Source: Kineothrix sp. IPX-CK
GTDB taxonomy: Bacteria; Bacillota; Clostridia; Lachnospirales; Lachnospiraceae
Assembly: GCF_039134705.1 (NCBI RefSeq)
Contig: NZ_CP146256.1
Location: 3,348,001-3,412,000 of the forward strand
Direction of reading: 5' to 3'
DNA: 64,000 nucleotides
Below the pieces are notes generated by a model that was not told the DNA's origin, made no database searches, and saw only the letters and a list, made by a program, of their open reading frames with translations. The position numbers and the translations under genes are program-made. This document shows, in pieces, positions 24,549 to 33,836 of this stretch (position 1 is the first letter of the stretch; the number at the start of each line of letters is the position of its first letter).

Positions 24549-26903
24549 TTAATAATTTTTCCAATCATGAATAATAAATTCTACGAAGGCTTGGCAACAA
24601 GCTTTTATAATTGTCCAATTTGCCAATATTCCTTCACCTTCTATTCCGGCTTTGGTACGCATCAATAAATCTTGCTTTGGATTAATAAAGTAATAATATA
24701 AATAATCTGTAACTTCTGCAATACTATAAGAACCAGCCCCCATATTGTTCAGCAAATATGTCATTCTATTGGTATGTTCATCCGCATAATACTGATAAAA
24801 GGAACCTGTTAATACATGTTCTTTAAGTGATTTACTTAATATTGCCCGAATTAGTGTATGAATAGCAAAACCATCAGCATCACCAAATATGTCACAATAG
24901 TTCATCTGGACATCATCACCGACTTCCATTCGCCCTATCCTATCTCGCGCATGCCTTATGTCACCGAGATATTCCCCCCTGGGTTCCAAGTTGTCTTTTA
25001 ATATTTTAATTTCCTTAATAGCTGTTGCCAAGTCGCCTGCCCACCCGTACCATTCCGCCGGAATCAAAACCGGAGGGTTCAAATAGGCTGATATAACTGC
25101 CGCAAGATGATGAAGTTCTATAAGCCTACCGGAAGAATCTTTTAAAATAATATACCCCGTTTTCTTAATATATGGCTCCAACTCTGCCGCAAGATCAGGA
25201 TGATTTGCCGTCATATAATCCGCAAAAATGGGGTTTGATACTAATGTTACATTAAACTCTAAATCTGTATATTTTTTATGCCATAAATAATATAATACCG
25301 ATAATACACAAGATTCTGCATCTGCATTCGGGAAACATTCCCAATATACATCTTCCAGGCGGGAAACTATAGGTTCATCACCAATTTCACCTGTTGTCTC
25401 GACTCCGAGATCACGCCCGGATGCAATTACCCTGTCCAGATCAATTCGACTGCCATCACTGGCAATATAGGAACCAGTAGCATATTGATCAAAACTCCAA
25501 TTTTCCGGCATTAAAAATCCCAAATTTCCACTATACCCAGTAGACATATTACTGACAAAGCTATTGACTGCCAAATTAGCAGAGCAGATAACACTACATG
25601 TATTCCTTGCCGAATATATACCCACTTTATAAATTGAAGAATTGGCCTTCTTTGCATCATTTATTCCTTGGAAATACTGTTTTACAGTTCCTTTAGCCTG
25701 AGCTTCCGTCGCATCAAAATCTACACAAAAGTAAATCGTACAACTAGGGATTCTTAGCTTAGTGGCAGCTTTTACTGCCTTATTCCAACTATCATATCCT
25801 GTCCTATAGGTAAAATCTGTAGCCGATGCATTATTTTCCTGAAACAGCGGAAATATCTTTAACCCTGTATTTTGGATATTACTAATCTCTTGTTCCGTTA
25901 AATTCTTGTCGAATCCACCTGAAACCTTGGTTAGATATCTTCCGATATATCGTATCCCATCATTATAAAGTGACTGAGCCTGTACTGCTGTTAATTGATA
26001 TCTTGTATCAGCAGCATTGGCTGCTCTATCCATGTCACCCTTGCTCCATAATAATGCTCCCCAAGTTCTTCTGTTTACAGCACCCAAGGTGACGAGCGGA
26101 TCTATATCCAAACACATAAATATTTGGAACTCCGTTACTTTACTTGCTACATGCTGATCGTAAACCCCGTTTATATTATTGACATGAAACTGATTGCATG
26201 TTAATGCACATTGCAATAGCTTTATCAATGCTACATTACTGCTTCCCACGGATATGGAAGGCATTTTATTAAAAGTATTTGGCCCCAAGGCTCCATCTGG
26301 GGTAGTATTGATAATACTCTGAAACGCATATATAAGCGCTTTACTAGTTTTTCTTTCAAAATGTCCACTAGTTGGAATGAAACCAAGACTGCTGAGATAT
26401 AAATTTGAATAATTCGCGTTCAGATATTGCTGAGCTATACGAATATATACATCTGTGGTATTTGTCACAATTGTTGGATCAGTGGTAAGCAGCGACTTAA
26501 AGTAAGATGCTTCCATTGTTTCTGTACCATTAGCAAATCCCAAATCAGCTTTAAAACTCTTAATTGCAGACTTCGTAGATGTTCCCATAACCCCGTCAAA
26601 CGGCCCTGGATTATAACCCTTGCAGATGAATCCTCCCTGTAGTATCTTTACTAACGTAACATTATTGGTAGAATCATTAATTGTAGGGCATGCAGACGAA
26701 GTACCATTGCCCCATAGACCATCAGGTTTTAAATTCAGATGAATTTGTAGTGCCATAATAAGCGCCTTTACAGTAGTATTCCCTGTCATGCCGTCTGGCT
26801 CGATTGGAAATGACCCCGAATTTTGCCCATTCTCATCATAATAAAAGTAACTTGGAAAGGTATCTCCTAACCATATTTGCACTTCTTGTACTCTTGAATC
26901 CAT
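24549..26903 (-). CDS. Peptidoglycan-binding / DUF1906 glycoside hydrolase-like protein
   Basis: 784 aa, apparently without signal peptide or membrane helix. Residues 1-290 contain three peptidoglycan-binding-like repeats ('TTVKALIMALQIHLNLKPDG', 'TSTKSAIKSFKADLG', 'KTSKALIYAFQSIINTTPDG'). Residues about 290-500 form a DUF1906 (Rv2525c-like) glycoside-hydrolase fold: 'GIRYIGRYLTKVSGG', 'LKIFPLFQEN', 'TIYFCVDFDAT', 'VGIYSARNTC' and 'WSFDQYATG'. Residues about 510-784 form a helical domain I do not recognise. Such proteins are thought to cleave or bind cell-wall glycans, but how this one leaves the cell is unclear. Own terminator; start after AAAGGGAA. Confidence 0.85.
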   Translation of the reverse strand: MDSRVQEVQIWLGDTFPSYFYYDENGQNSGSFPIEPDGMTGNTTVKALIMALQIHLNLKPDGLWGNGTSSACPTINDSTNNVTLVKILQGGFICKGYNPGPFDGVMGTSTKSAIKSFKADLGFANGTETMEASYFKSLLTTDPTIVTNTTDVYIRIAQQYLNANYSNLYLSSLGFIPTSGHFERKTSKALIYAFQSIINTTPDGALGPNTFNKMPSISVGSSNVALIKLLQCALTCNQFHVNNINGVYDQHVASKVTEFQIFMCLDIDPLVTLGAVNRRTWGALLWSKGDMDRAANAADTRYQLTAVQAQSLYNDGIRYIGRYLTKVSGGFDKNLTEQEISNIQNTGLKIFPLFQENNASATDFTYRTGYDSWNKAVKAATKLRIPSCTIYFCVDFDATEAQAKGTVKQYFQGINDAKKANSSIYKVGIYSARNTCSVICSANLAVNSFVSNMSTGYSGNLGFLMPENWSFDQYATGSYIASDGSRIDLDRVIASGRDLGVETTGEIGDEPIVSRLEDVYWECFPNADAESCVLSVLYYLWHKKYTDLEFNVTLVSNPIFADYMTANHPDLAAELEPYIKKTGYIILKDSSGRLIELHHLAAVISAYLNPPVLIPAEWYGWAGDLATAIKEIKILKDNLEPRGEYLGDIRHARDRIGRMEVGDDVQMNYCDIFGDADGFAIHTLIRAILSKSLKEHVLTGSFYQYYADEHTNRMTYLLNNMGAGSYSIAEVTDYLYYYFINPKQDLLMRTKAGIEGEGILANWTIIKACCQAFVEFIIHDWKNY

Positions 26904-27342
26904 AATTAATTCCCTTTCTTTTTATTTTATTTAGCCGACTATATATAATAAAAAGGATAAAATCCTCAAATTGTAAACTAGTAAAAATAAATTAAAGTGA
27001 TCTCATAAAAAAATCTTCTTGTAGAATAACATTATAAAATGCTTTTTCTTCTACGTAATTCTCTTTTTCATCCTTATATAAAAGCCTTGAATATTTGTTA
27101 ATGAGTGGATTCATTTTATTGATAACTAGCAAGTTGTGGATATTTTTTTATCAGTGTATAATAATCATGATGTAATAATTTTCATAATAGTTAGTAAATA
27201 AGAAAGATATGTTATTTGAGTATCTTACAAAAATAGGAAAATATTTTAATACGATTTTTACAGAACTTAGCGTGAATTTGGGATGTGAAGGAAGAATATG
27301 GAATAATTTATCGTACAAATATTTGTAGGAGAATAATGAAAA
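26904..27342. other. Divergent intergenic region
   Basis: About 440 bp, very AT-rich, between two divergently transcribed genes. It must contain both promoters. I see no operator-like palindrome and no small gene with an RBS. Confidence 0.5.
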
Positions 27343-28296
27343 ATGGAGAAAGAATATCAAAAACTACGAGCATCTATTTTTAGATATGTAATATGGCTGA
27401 TATTATTTTGGGGACTAAGAGCGTTATTATCCCTCTTTCAAATTGAATATCGTTTATGGTTGTCTGCCCTTGGTTACATTATTAGCACCATAACTCCATT
27501 TATACTATTTAGGCGACTACTTATCATAGGAAATCAGGGAAAGGAAGAATCTAGAAAGCTCCTGCAAGCCATTTCTTTGAAAGCATACAATATTTTTGCG
27601 TATGTTATACTTTTTTTTGCCGCAGTCTATGGACTCTTTACAATGAATGAAGAGAATATAACAGAAGATGGCAAGCTGGAAGTAGCATATGGCGTGTTTC
27701 TTTCGGAAAATTATTGGTATCCTTTCGAGAAAATTTCCTTTTGGGGAAGGACGCCGGCTTATGGACAGGAAGCGATACAAATGTTGGAAGAAAAATATGA
27801 TTGCAAATTTAGGATTGACAGAGCCAGTCTCAACCTGGATATGCACTGGATTAAATATGTACCAGATACATACCCAGACCTGCGCGTAACGGTATATGGC
27901 ACAAATGAATTGATAGATGATTTTTCGGAAACGTATATCGGCAGCATATTCTCGCAGGTGCATAAAGAACTTGGTATGGAGAGCAATCTTGGTTACCAGT
28001 CATTTGGTGGACCGATATATCATACTTGCCTCGTTTCTGATTGGAATAATCCAACTGTTTTAGTAAAGAATGCGGCATTGTTAATTTCTCGTGCATTGGA
28101 GAAAATGGACGGTGATGTAAATGCTCCCTGCACTTCAGGTGTCTTATATGTAGTAGTGAAGTACCATGATCAATCTTATAACATCCCATTACCTTTCGGG
28201 GATTCCAGCATATTACAGGAAAATCGTAGAACAAGAGATTATTACATTTCTCCTGAGCATGTATATGAGGAGATAACTCTCTTAATTAATGGCTAA
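27343..28296 (+). CDS. Membrane protein of unknown function (317 aa)
   Basis: Three membrane segments in the first 110 residues ('YVIWLILFWGLRALLSLF', 'WLSALGYIISTITPFILF', 'IFAYVILFFAAVYGLF') followed by a roughly 200-residue soluble domain, probably extracellular. That domain ends 'YYISPEHVYEEITLLING'. No known domain recognised. The ATG follows AGGAG by 10 bp; an in-frame TGA just before fixes this start. A strong terminator follows. Confidence 0.75.
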   Translation: MEKEYQKLRASIFRYVIWLILFWGLRALLSLFQIEYRLWLSALGYIISTITPFILFRRLLIIGNQGKEESRKLLQAISLKAYNIFAYVILFFAAVYGLFTMNEENITEDGKLEVAYGVFLSENYWYPFEKISFWGRTPAYGQEAIQMLEEKYDCKFRIDRASLNLDMHWIKYVPDTYPDLRVTVYGTNELIDDFSETYIGSIFSQVHKELGMESNLGYQSFGGPIYHTCLVSDWNNPTVLVKNAALLISRALEKMDGDVNAPCTSGVLYVVVKYHDQSYNIPLPFGDSSILQENRRTRDYYISPEHVYEEITLLING

Positions 28297-28333
28297 CATT
28301 TATACAACACGATACCATAATCAATAAGAAGAA

Positions 28334-28366
28334 TCCGGGGTTAAAACCCCGGACTTTTGTTTTTTT
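28334..28366 (+). terminator. Intrinsic terminator
   Basis: GC-rich hairpin TCCGGGG...CCCCGGA with a 6-base loop, followed by ACTTTTGTTTTTTT. Ends the 317-aa gene. Confidence 0.92.
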
Positions 28367-28522
28367 CTGCTTTGGGGATCGCTGTAATGTCTTTATTTAT
28401 ATAAGGTATTATACAAATAATAAATTTTAAAAAACAGTTTACAATTTACACCTACATATATCTATATAATATAGATTTGCAAATCAACTATTATTATAAA
28501 AATTATAAGGAGGATAACGAAT

Positions 28523-29035
28523 ATGGCTTATCATGCAATCAACGAAGGTTCTAATATTACCGTCTACAGCCGTTCCAGCTGTGAAAGCGATTCAAAGTAT
28601 GGAACACTCTACAATGGTGAGGTATTTACTTTCATCAAAGAACATAATGGATATTTTGGGAATTATGAAATTCGCTTTCTCAACAGCAGTGGGGGCTATG
28701 GCATTGGTTATATCAATACTGGTCAGTATGGCAATCTTGCTTACTCTGGAACATCTGTTACAGAGTCTGCGCTTGGGGCTACGTCATGCTATCGTTTTAA
28801 GCTTAGAAGAGCATTGAACGTAGTTTCTACAAGCGGGTCTGCCCATACAAGCCTAAGTGTAGGTGACTATGTATATACCCGTAGTGCTACTGCCGGCGAA
28901 AGCAATCCGGCCAATATGTACATTATCGGTTATAAGAAAGGAAGTGCTGCTGTCACTTCATACACCGGTTTTGTCACTTTGAATTATTCTGGCGGATCCA
29001 TGTTTGCAACAAACTTTTGTTTGCAGAAAAACTAA
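28523..29035 (+). CDS. Small beta-rich protein, SH3-like
   Basis: 170 aa without signal peptide. The N-terminal half resembles a bacterial SH3-type domain ('SNITVYSRSSCESDSKYG', 'GEVFTFIKEHNGYFGNYEI', 'GYGIGYINTGQYG'). The second half is also beta-rich with many Ser, Thr, Gly and Tyr. It has a perfect RBS (AAGGAGG) and its own hairpin after the stop, so it is a real, probably well-expressed gene. No enzyme motif. Possible cell-wall or surface binding role by analogy with SH3 domains; uncertain. Confidence 0.75.
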   Translation: MAYHAINEGSNITVYSRSSCESDSKYGTLYNGEVFTFIKEHNGYFGNYEIRFLNSSGGYGIGYINTGQYGNLAYSGTSVTESALGATSCYRFKLRRALNVVSTSGSAHTSLSVGDYVYTRSATAGESNPANMYIIGYKKGSAAVTSYTGFVTLNYSGGSMFATNFCLQKN

Positions 29036-29050
29036 TTTAAAATAAATATC

Positions 29051-29077
29051 AGGGAACGAATGAATAATTCGTTCCCT
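29051..29077. terminator. Bidirectional hairpin between convergent genes
   Basis: AGGGAACGAAT pairs with ATTCGTTCCCT over a 5-base loop. It lies between the end of the plus-strand 170-aa gene and the end of the minus-strand RCC1-like gene. T-rich on the minus side. Confidence 0.7.
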
Positions 29078-29084
29078 AAAAATA

Positions 29085-30686
29085 TCATTTATCTGGCTCT
29101 ATTATACTTTCATATATATAAAAAATTCTCCCATGTTCATAGCCAATCTCAAAAAAAACATCCTCTTTCTGATAAATAGTAGTTGTATATACATTATTAT
29201 CAGCGCTAACCACCTCTTCTATGGGTTCTCCTAAATATATTTCAGCTTCTTCTTTACGCATCCCAATGCTTATTTTTCCATCTCTTGATCCATAAGCTGT
29301 TGAGTAAAATCGATAAAGTTCCTTATTCTGATTAAAATAAAAAGTAAAGTAATTATCTAAGGTAACAAAACAATATACCTGTTCCCCTTCTGATTCACCA
29401 TCTATCACCTTATAGCCCATCCCTATAGTATCCAGATATTCACCAAGTTCTTCCGGGGACCATCCATACTTACATTCTTCTAACTTCAAATTTATATCCC
29501 CATCCTTTTGAATGATACTGATTGGTTGAAATGTCTCAGAATAACTCACTTTTACAGGCTCAAAATCTTCCCCATTCATCGCGTCCTCTGTCCTTAAAAT
29601 ATCGTCAAATAAAGCATAGACCCTTTCTACGCTTTCTTCTCCTTTTACCCCATATCCACATGCAGCCAACTCTCCACCTTTTTTCTCGATAAAGGTAACG
29701 TATGGATATCTGCATTTTTCAGGATTATCCTCATAGAGATGTATACTTGGCGTCTGGATAGAATTAAACTCCATAGAATCAAACCACACCATTTTTACTC
29801 CATCCGTCACATTAGCAGGTTCATTTATGAAATCTTCCTCTCCACTGTTTATACCACAGGAACCAAAGGTATTATTTCCCCATAACCATAAACTCCCATC
29901 TTCTTTAATCGCACCCGCACAAAAAGAACTGCATGACACATACTGAGCTCCTTCCAACACCTTTACCGGCTGGGAATAACTAATACTCTTCACTTCTTTT
30001 CCACCCTTGGAAGAAGTGGTACGAAATTCTCCCCACCACCATACACTGCCATCTTTTTGCAATGCAATAATATTTCTGTTCCCACATCTTGCATAAACAA
30101 TGTCTTTCATCAGTAAAACCGGCTTTTCAGTCACCACACTTCCTGGATTTAAAAAGTAGTCTTTCCCTTCTATATTTTCCATACCCATTAATCCATTTAG
30201 ATTATCTCCCATTCCATAAAGATGACCTTCTTCTGTAAGAAAAATAGTGAAATATACTCCTCCTCTATCTACATGGATGACGTTTTCCGCGATTTTATAA
30301 GGTGCGCTTTTAAATGAATCTATCCCCTCTTTTTCTTTAAACCCTAGCTGACCATATTCATTGCTTCCTTCGCCCCAAAGCGTTTTATTTTCATCTATAA
30401 AGTAATAATTTCCAGCTTCTGCCTTACTGTCAATATAGTAATTCTCGATATGGAATTCTTTGCTTATCTGCAAGTCATCCATATCCTCTACTAAAAACTG
30501 GTTAGTGCTTGTTTCATTTAGTACTTTTACAGAAAGATCATCCTCTTTGCCTTCTTCCAGCTCAATCCCGCTATTTTCCTCAGCACTTCTTCCCTTTTCT
30601 ACTATCTGTAGCGCTACTATAAACACTGTAATTAAAAATAAAACAAATACAGGTAATAAAACATTAACTTTAATTTTTAAGGACAT
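29085..30686 (-). CDS. RCC1-like beta-propeller protein, membrane-anchored
   Basis: 533 aa from the ATG at 30686, preceded by AGGAGG. One N-terminal membrane helix ('VLLPVFVLFLITVFIVAL') and an extracellular remainder. Residues about 90-330 hold repeated RCC1-like units with the W-G-x-N-x-G pattern ('TLWGEGSNEYGQLGF', 'HLYGMGDNLNGLMGM', 'SVWWWGEF', 'SLWLWGNNTFGSCGI'). The C-terminal 110 residues contain 'IGMRKEEAEIYLGEP', reminiscent of a BLIP/SmpA-like fold. Likely a cell-surface binding protein; ligand unknown. Confidence 0.8.
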   Translation of the reverse strand: MSLKIKVNVLLPVFVLFLITVFIVALQIVEKGRSAEENSGIELEEGKEDDLSVKVLNETSTNQFLVEDMDDLQISKEFHIENYYIDSKAEAGNYYFIDENKTLWGEGSNEYGQLGFKEKEGIDSFKSAPYKIAENVIHVDRGGVYFTIFLTEEGHLYGMGDNLNGLMGMENIEGKDYFLNPGSVVTEKPVLLMKDIVYARCGNRNIIALQKDGSVWWWGEFRTTSSKGGKEVKSISYSQPVKVLEGAQYVSCSSFCAGAIKEDGSLWLWGNNTFGSCGINSGEEDFINEPANVTDGVKMVWFDSMEFNSIQTPSIHLYEDNPEKCRYPYVTFIEKKGGELAACGYGVKGEESVERVYALFDDILRTEDAMNGEDFEPVKVSYSETFQPISIIQKDGDINLKLEECKYGWSPEELGEYLDTIGMGYKVIDGESEGEQVYCFVTLDNYFTFYFNQNKELYRFYSTAYGSRDGKISIGMRKEEAEIYLGEPIEEVVSADNNVYTTTIYQKEDVFFEIGYEHGRIFYIYESIIEPDK

Positions 30687-31692
30687 AGTTCCTCCTGGCC
30701 TTTTTAAAATACAGTCTCTGAACAATGGGACAATAACATCTCACTCTACTAGCACTTTTTCTTATTTGCATACCCAACACATTTTCACGATTATTAAATA
30801 TAATATAACATATTAGTTCAATTGCAACAATGAATTAAATCTTATTTATTCCTTATATATTCTGCATAATACGAGAATTTACCCTTTCTTTTTATCTGAG
30901 AATTCTTAACCAATTATATATAAAAGAATAATCATACATTTACCCTCTAACCAAAGCATCGTAAAAAATCTATTCATTCTAAAATTAAGAGAAAATATTA
31001 TAATTCCAAAAAGAATTATGAAGCACCTAAAATTACAAAAGGGAGTCGTAATGATCGGAATCAGCGCCCAGTGGATAAAATCGTATGCTTTTCTAGTATC
31101 TCTGTTTTCCTTACTTTTTTCATTTTCTACTCTATCTCCGCTTTATGAACACCTGTTAGTCGTAGAATTCATTAGATTACTCTATCAAATAAATATAAAT
31201 GGGATAAGTATAACTTCTTCCTTAGCAATTTATAACATTCTCTTTGCCTCCTTTCATGTCTTCACCAAACATCTTCCCACAAATCACTATAACTATAATA
31301 AGCCTTACGTTATCTATAATAGATTGCATCAAGGGAAGCAAAAAAGACATTATCGTGTATATCATATTGAAATGATTGCACTCTAATGTCTTCCCCGTGC
31401 TCCCTATTTTCTTTTTGTTCTATCCGTTCTTTAATGTATCAAGTCAGCACCTTTCCTTTGCAACAGGGCTGTTGTCTCCACATGCCTTGAATAGACAAAA
31501 ATAATATCGGGCAAGCCTGATTGGATCTTGGAGGCCGGTTTGTTTTAAGTAAACGGAGGTCTACTTTCTAAAATTTATAACTCATTCTAGTTGACATATT
31601 TATTTGTAAGTCTTCTACTCCAATAATATAAGTGCAGAGGGACATTCAAAACCATAGTAAACTTTGATAATACCTAAAAACCGATTCGATAT
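30687..31692. other. Long intergenic region
   Basis: About 1 kb without a convincing gene. A plus-strand frame at 31051-31386 starts after GGGAG and begins with a hydrophobic stretch ('AFLVSLFSLLFSFSTLSPL') but its second half looks random, so I do not call it. At 31471-31550 lies copy A of the dispersed repeat. Confidence 0.5.
31471..31550 (-). repeat. Dispersed repeat, copy A
   Basis: Shares 'GTCTCCACAT.CCTTGA' and 'TCTTGG.GGC' with copy C. Read on the minus strand it encodes 'FVYSRHVETTALLQRKG', similar to the C-terminal 'HVETVVLLSR' motif of RlmD-type methyltransferases. Confidence 0.5.
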
Positions 31693-31731
31693 AAAATGCC
31701 CCTTATAGGTGATTCATAAAAGGGGCATTTT
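31693..31731 (-). terminator. Intrinsic terminator of the GH127 gene
   Basis: Stem AAAATGCCCCTT with AAGGGGCATTTT-type complement and a 15-base loop, directly after the GH127 stop on the minus strand. Confidence 0.85.
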
Positions 31732-31744
31732 GTCTGCAAGAAAA

Positions 31745-33697
31745 TTACCTATACCGGATCCAAACAGTCATTTCCCCGGGCCTCCTATTGCACCACATGC
31801 TATAAGGCACGGCTTTTATGATTGTTTCCTTCTCCGTATTTACCGCTGGGCGGTAAAGTTCGTCCGGCCAGTATTTATCATCTGTCCTAATTGCCGTTGT
31901 TCTTATTGTAACGGCACCGTTTAAAAAGCTGTTGTCTTTTTCAATTTCAAGACTACAGTCCAGTGGAATCGATATTGCCGACAAGTTACTTCCGTTATCA
32001 ATCTCCTCAAGACAGTATACCAACGGCCCCCTTGTGATAGCAACCTTTCCCGCATCGGCCCGAACTTCTGGATTCGCCTGGATTAATACCGCAGGCATAT
32101 CCATTGACAATTCAACTGTATCTTCATCATTCCAAATCCTACTGATTTTGGCATATCCCTTTAAGATATCCACACCGGTTTCCAAAATCTTTCCGTTCAC
32201 CCTAAGCTTGTAATTCCTGCACCAGGCCGGTATCCTCAATGCCAGTGTAAACTCCTTTTCACCGAAGCCCGTAGCTTTTAGCCTTACGTTCCCATCCCAC
32301 GGATAGTTTGTTTCCTGAGTAAGTATAACCGAAGTGCCATCAAGATCAAATTCTGCCTTTCCGCCTATATAAAGATGAGTGTATATGGAGTTTTTTCCTA
32401 CCGTATATATATATTGACTCAGCGACATAAGCAATCTTGCAATATTCGGCGGGCAACAAGAGCAACTGAACCATTTCTGCCGAACAGGCTTGACATGCTC
32501 CATTGCCGGATTCTTCTCGCAGGCCTCCGGAAGTACCTCCAAAGGATTAACATAGAAAAAGCTCTTCCCGTCCAACGCCATTCCGCTCAAAATATTATTG
32601 TACAGTGCTCTTTCCATAACATCCCCATACTCGCCCTTCGCCTCGATTTTCAGCATCCTGTGGGCAAGCATCACCAGACCCACCGAGGCACAAGATTCCG
32701 CATATACAGTATCATTGGGGAGATCATAATCAAAGGTGAACCCCTCTCCGAAAGCAGCAGAGCCTATTCCGCCCGTAATATACATCTTACGCTTTACTAT
32801 ATTATCCCATACATTCCTGCAGGCATCAAGAAGCCCTTCATCCCCTGTTTCTGCTACAATATCAGCAATAGCCGAATACATATATACTGTTCTGACCGCA
32901 TGGCCTTCCGCTGTTTTCTGTTCCCTCACCGGCAGGTGGGTCTGCATGTATTCCCTTTTAAACTTACTGAAGCCCGGCCAAAATTCCAGGATATCTCTTT
33001 TCTCCCTCTCAAGGCTGAAATAATAAGGTTCCTTCCCTCTTTCATCAATAAAGTATCTGCTCAGGCTTAAATAGCGCTCATTGCCAGTGATCCTGTAAAG
33101 TTTCACCAAGGCAAGCTCTATTTCCTGATGTCCGCAATACCCCTTCATCTTCCCAGGCTCAGGACCGAAAACTGAATCTATGCAATCCGCAAGACGGCAT
33201 ACAACATCGAGCAGCTTTCTTTTTCCGGTAGCACTAAAGTATGCAACACCCGCCTCTATCATATGTCCTGCACAATACAGTTCGTGGCATTCCTCAAGGT
33301 TTGTCCAGCGCTTTTCAGGTTCTTTAATAATAAAATAAGTATCAAGGTAACCGTCTCTTTGCTGTGCTTTTTCAATAATATCAATGACCTCATCCGCAGA
33401 ACGCTCCAACTCACTGTCCGGCGTCTGCGAAAGACTATAAGCAACGGCCTCCAGCCATTTTGCAACATCGCTGTCCTGGAATACCCAACCTTGAAATTCT
33501 CCAATCTCAAGACCCGCGGCAATCTTGAAGTTTTTTATGGCATGGCTTGGTTCAGCACCTGGAATATTGTCGTTTAATGCATCCTTCTGATATGGAAGCA
33601 CGACATCCCGGATCAGCTTTTGATATTCCGACCAGAAGCTGTCATTGATTACGGTTTTCTTTAGAGTCAGTGGATATGATTCGGTATGCTTTGTCAT
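31745..33697 (-). CDS. GH127 beta-L-arabinofuranosidase-like protein
   Basis: 650 aa, full length, no signal peptide, so it acts on imported oligosaccharides. The fold is an (alpha/alpha)6 barrel ('WVFQDSDVAKWLEAVAYSLS', 'CAGHMIEAGVAYFSATGKRK'). Active-site residues of the family are visible: the Glu and Cys in 'VYAESCASVG' and the paired cysteines in 'WFSCSCCPPN' that hold zinc and the nucleophilic Cys. It removes terminal beta-L-arabinofuranose in known members. RBS AAAGGAG. Divergent from an AraC regulator that likely controls it. Confidence 0.93.
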   Translation of the reverse strand: MTKHTESYPLTLKKTVINDSFWSEYQKLIRDVVLPYQKDALNDNIPGAEPSHAIKNFKIAAGLEIGEFQGWVFQDSDVAKWLEAVAYSLSQTPDSELERSADEVIDIIEKAQQRDGYLDTYFIIKEPEKRWTNLEECHELYCAGHMIEAGVAYFSATGKRKLLDVVCRLADCIDSVFGPEPGKMKGYCGHQEIELALVKLYRITGNERYLSLSRYFIDERGKEPYYFSLEREKRDILEFWPGFSKFKREYMQTHLPVREQKTAEGHAVRTVYMYSAIADIVAETGDEGLLDACRNVWDNIVKRKMYITGGIGSAAFGEGFTFDYDLPNDTVYAESCASVGLVMLAHRMLKIEAKGEYGDVMERALYNNILSGMALDGKSFFYVNPLEVLPEACEKNPAMEHVKPVRQKWFSCSCCPPNIARLLMSLSQYIYTVGKNSIYTHLYIGGKAEFDLDGTSVILTQETNYPWDGNVRLKATGFGEKEFTLALRIPAWCRNYKLRVNGKILETGVDILKGYAKISRIWNDEDTVELSMDMPAVLIQANPEVRADAGKVAITRGPLVYCLEEIDNGSNLSAISIPLDCSLEIEKDNSFLNGAVTIRTTAIRTDDKYWPDELYRPAVNTEKETIIKAVPYSMWCNRRPGEMTVWIRYR

Positions 33698-33836
33698 ATA
33701 GTTCTCTCCTTTGGCGCATTTTAGCGTTTTTACTGATTCTTGAAGTTTAAAATCCTATGTAGTATACTTAATTTTAACAAAATAGATTTTGCGAATCGAC
33801 CCATAAATATGAAGAATTGGTGGTGAAATCCGACAT

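Noticed and set aside
31018-31386. Possible small membrane protein
   Set aside because: Hydrophobic start and a GGGAG before an internal ATG, but the second half is random and no homologue is recognised. Noted in the gap entry only.
31591-31635. TTGACA before copy A as a promoter
   Set aside because: No -10 hexamer at a 16-19 bp distance.
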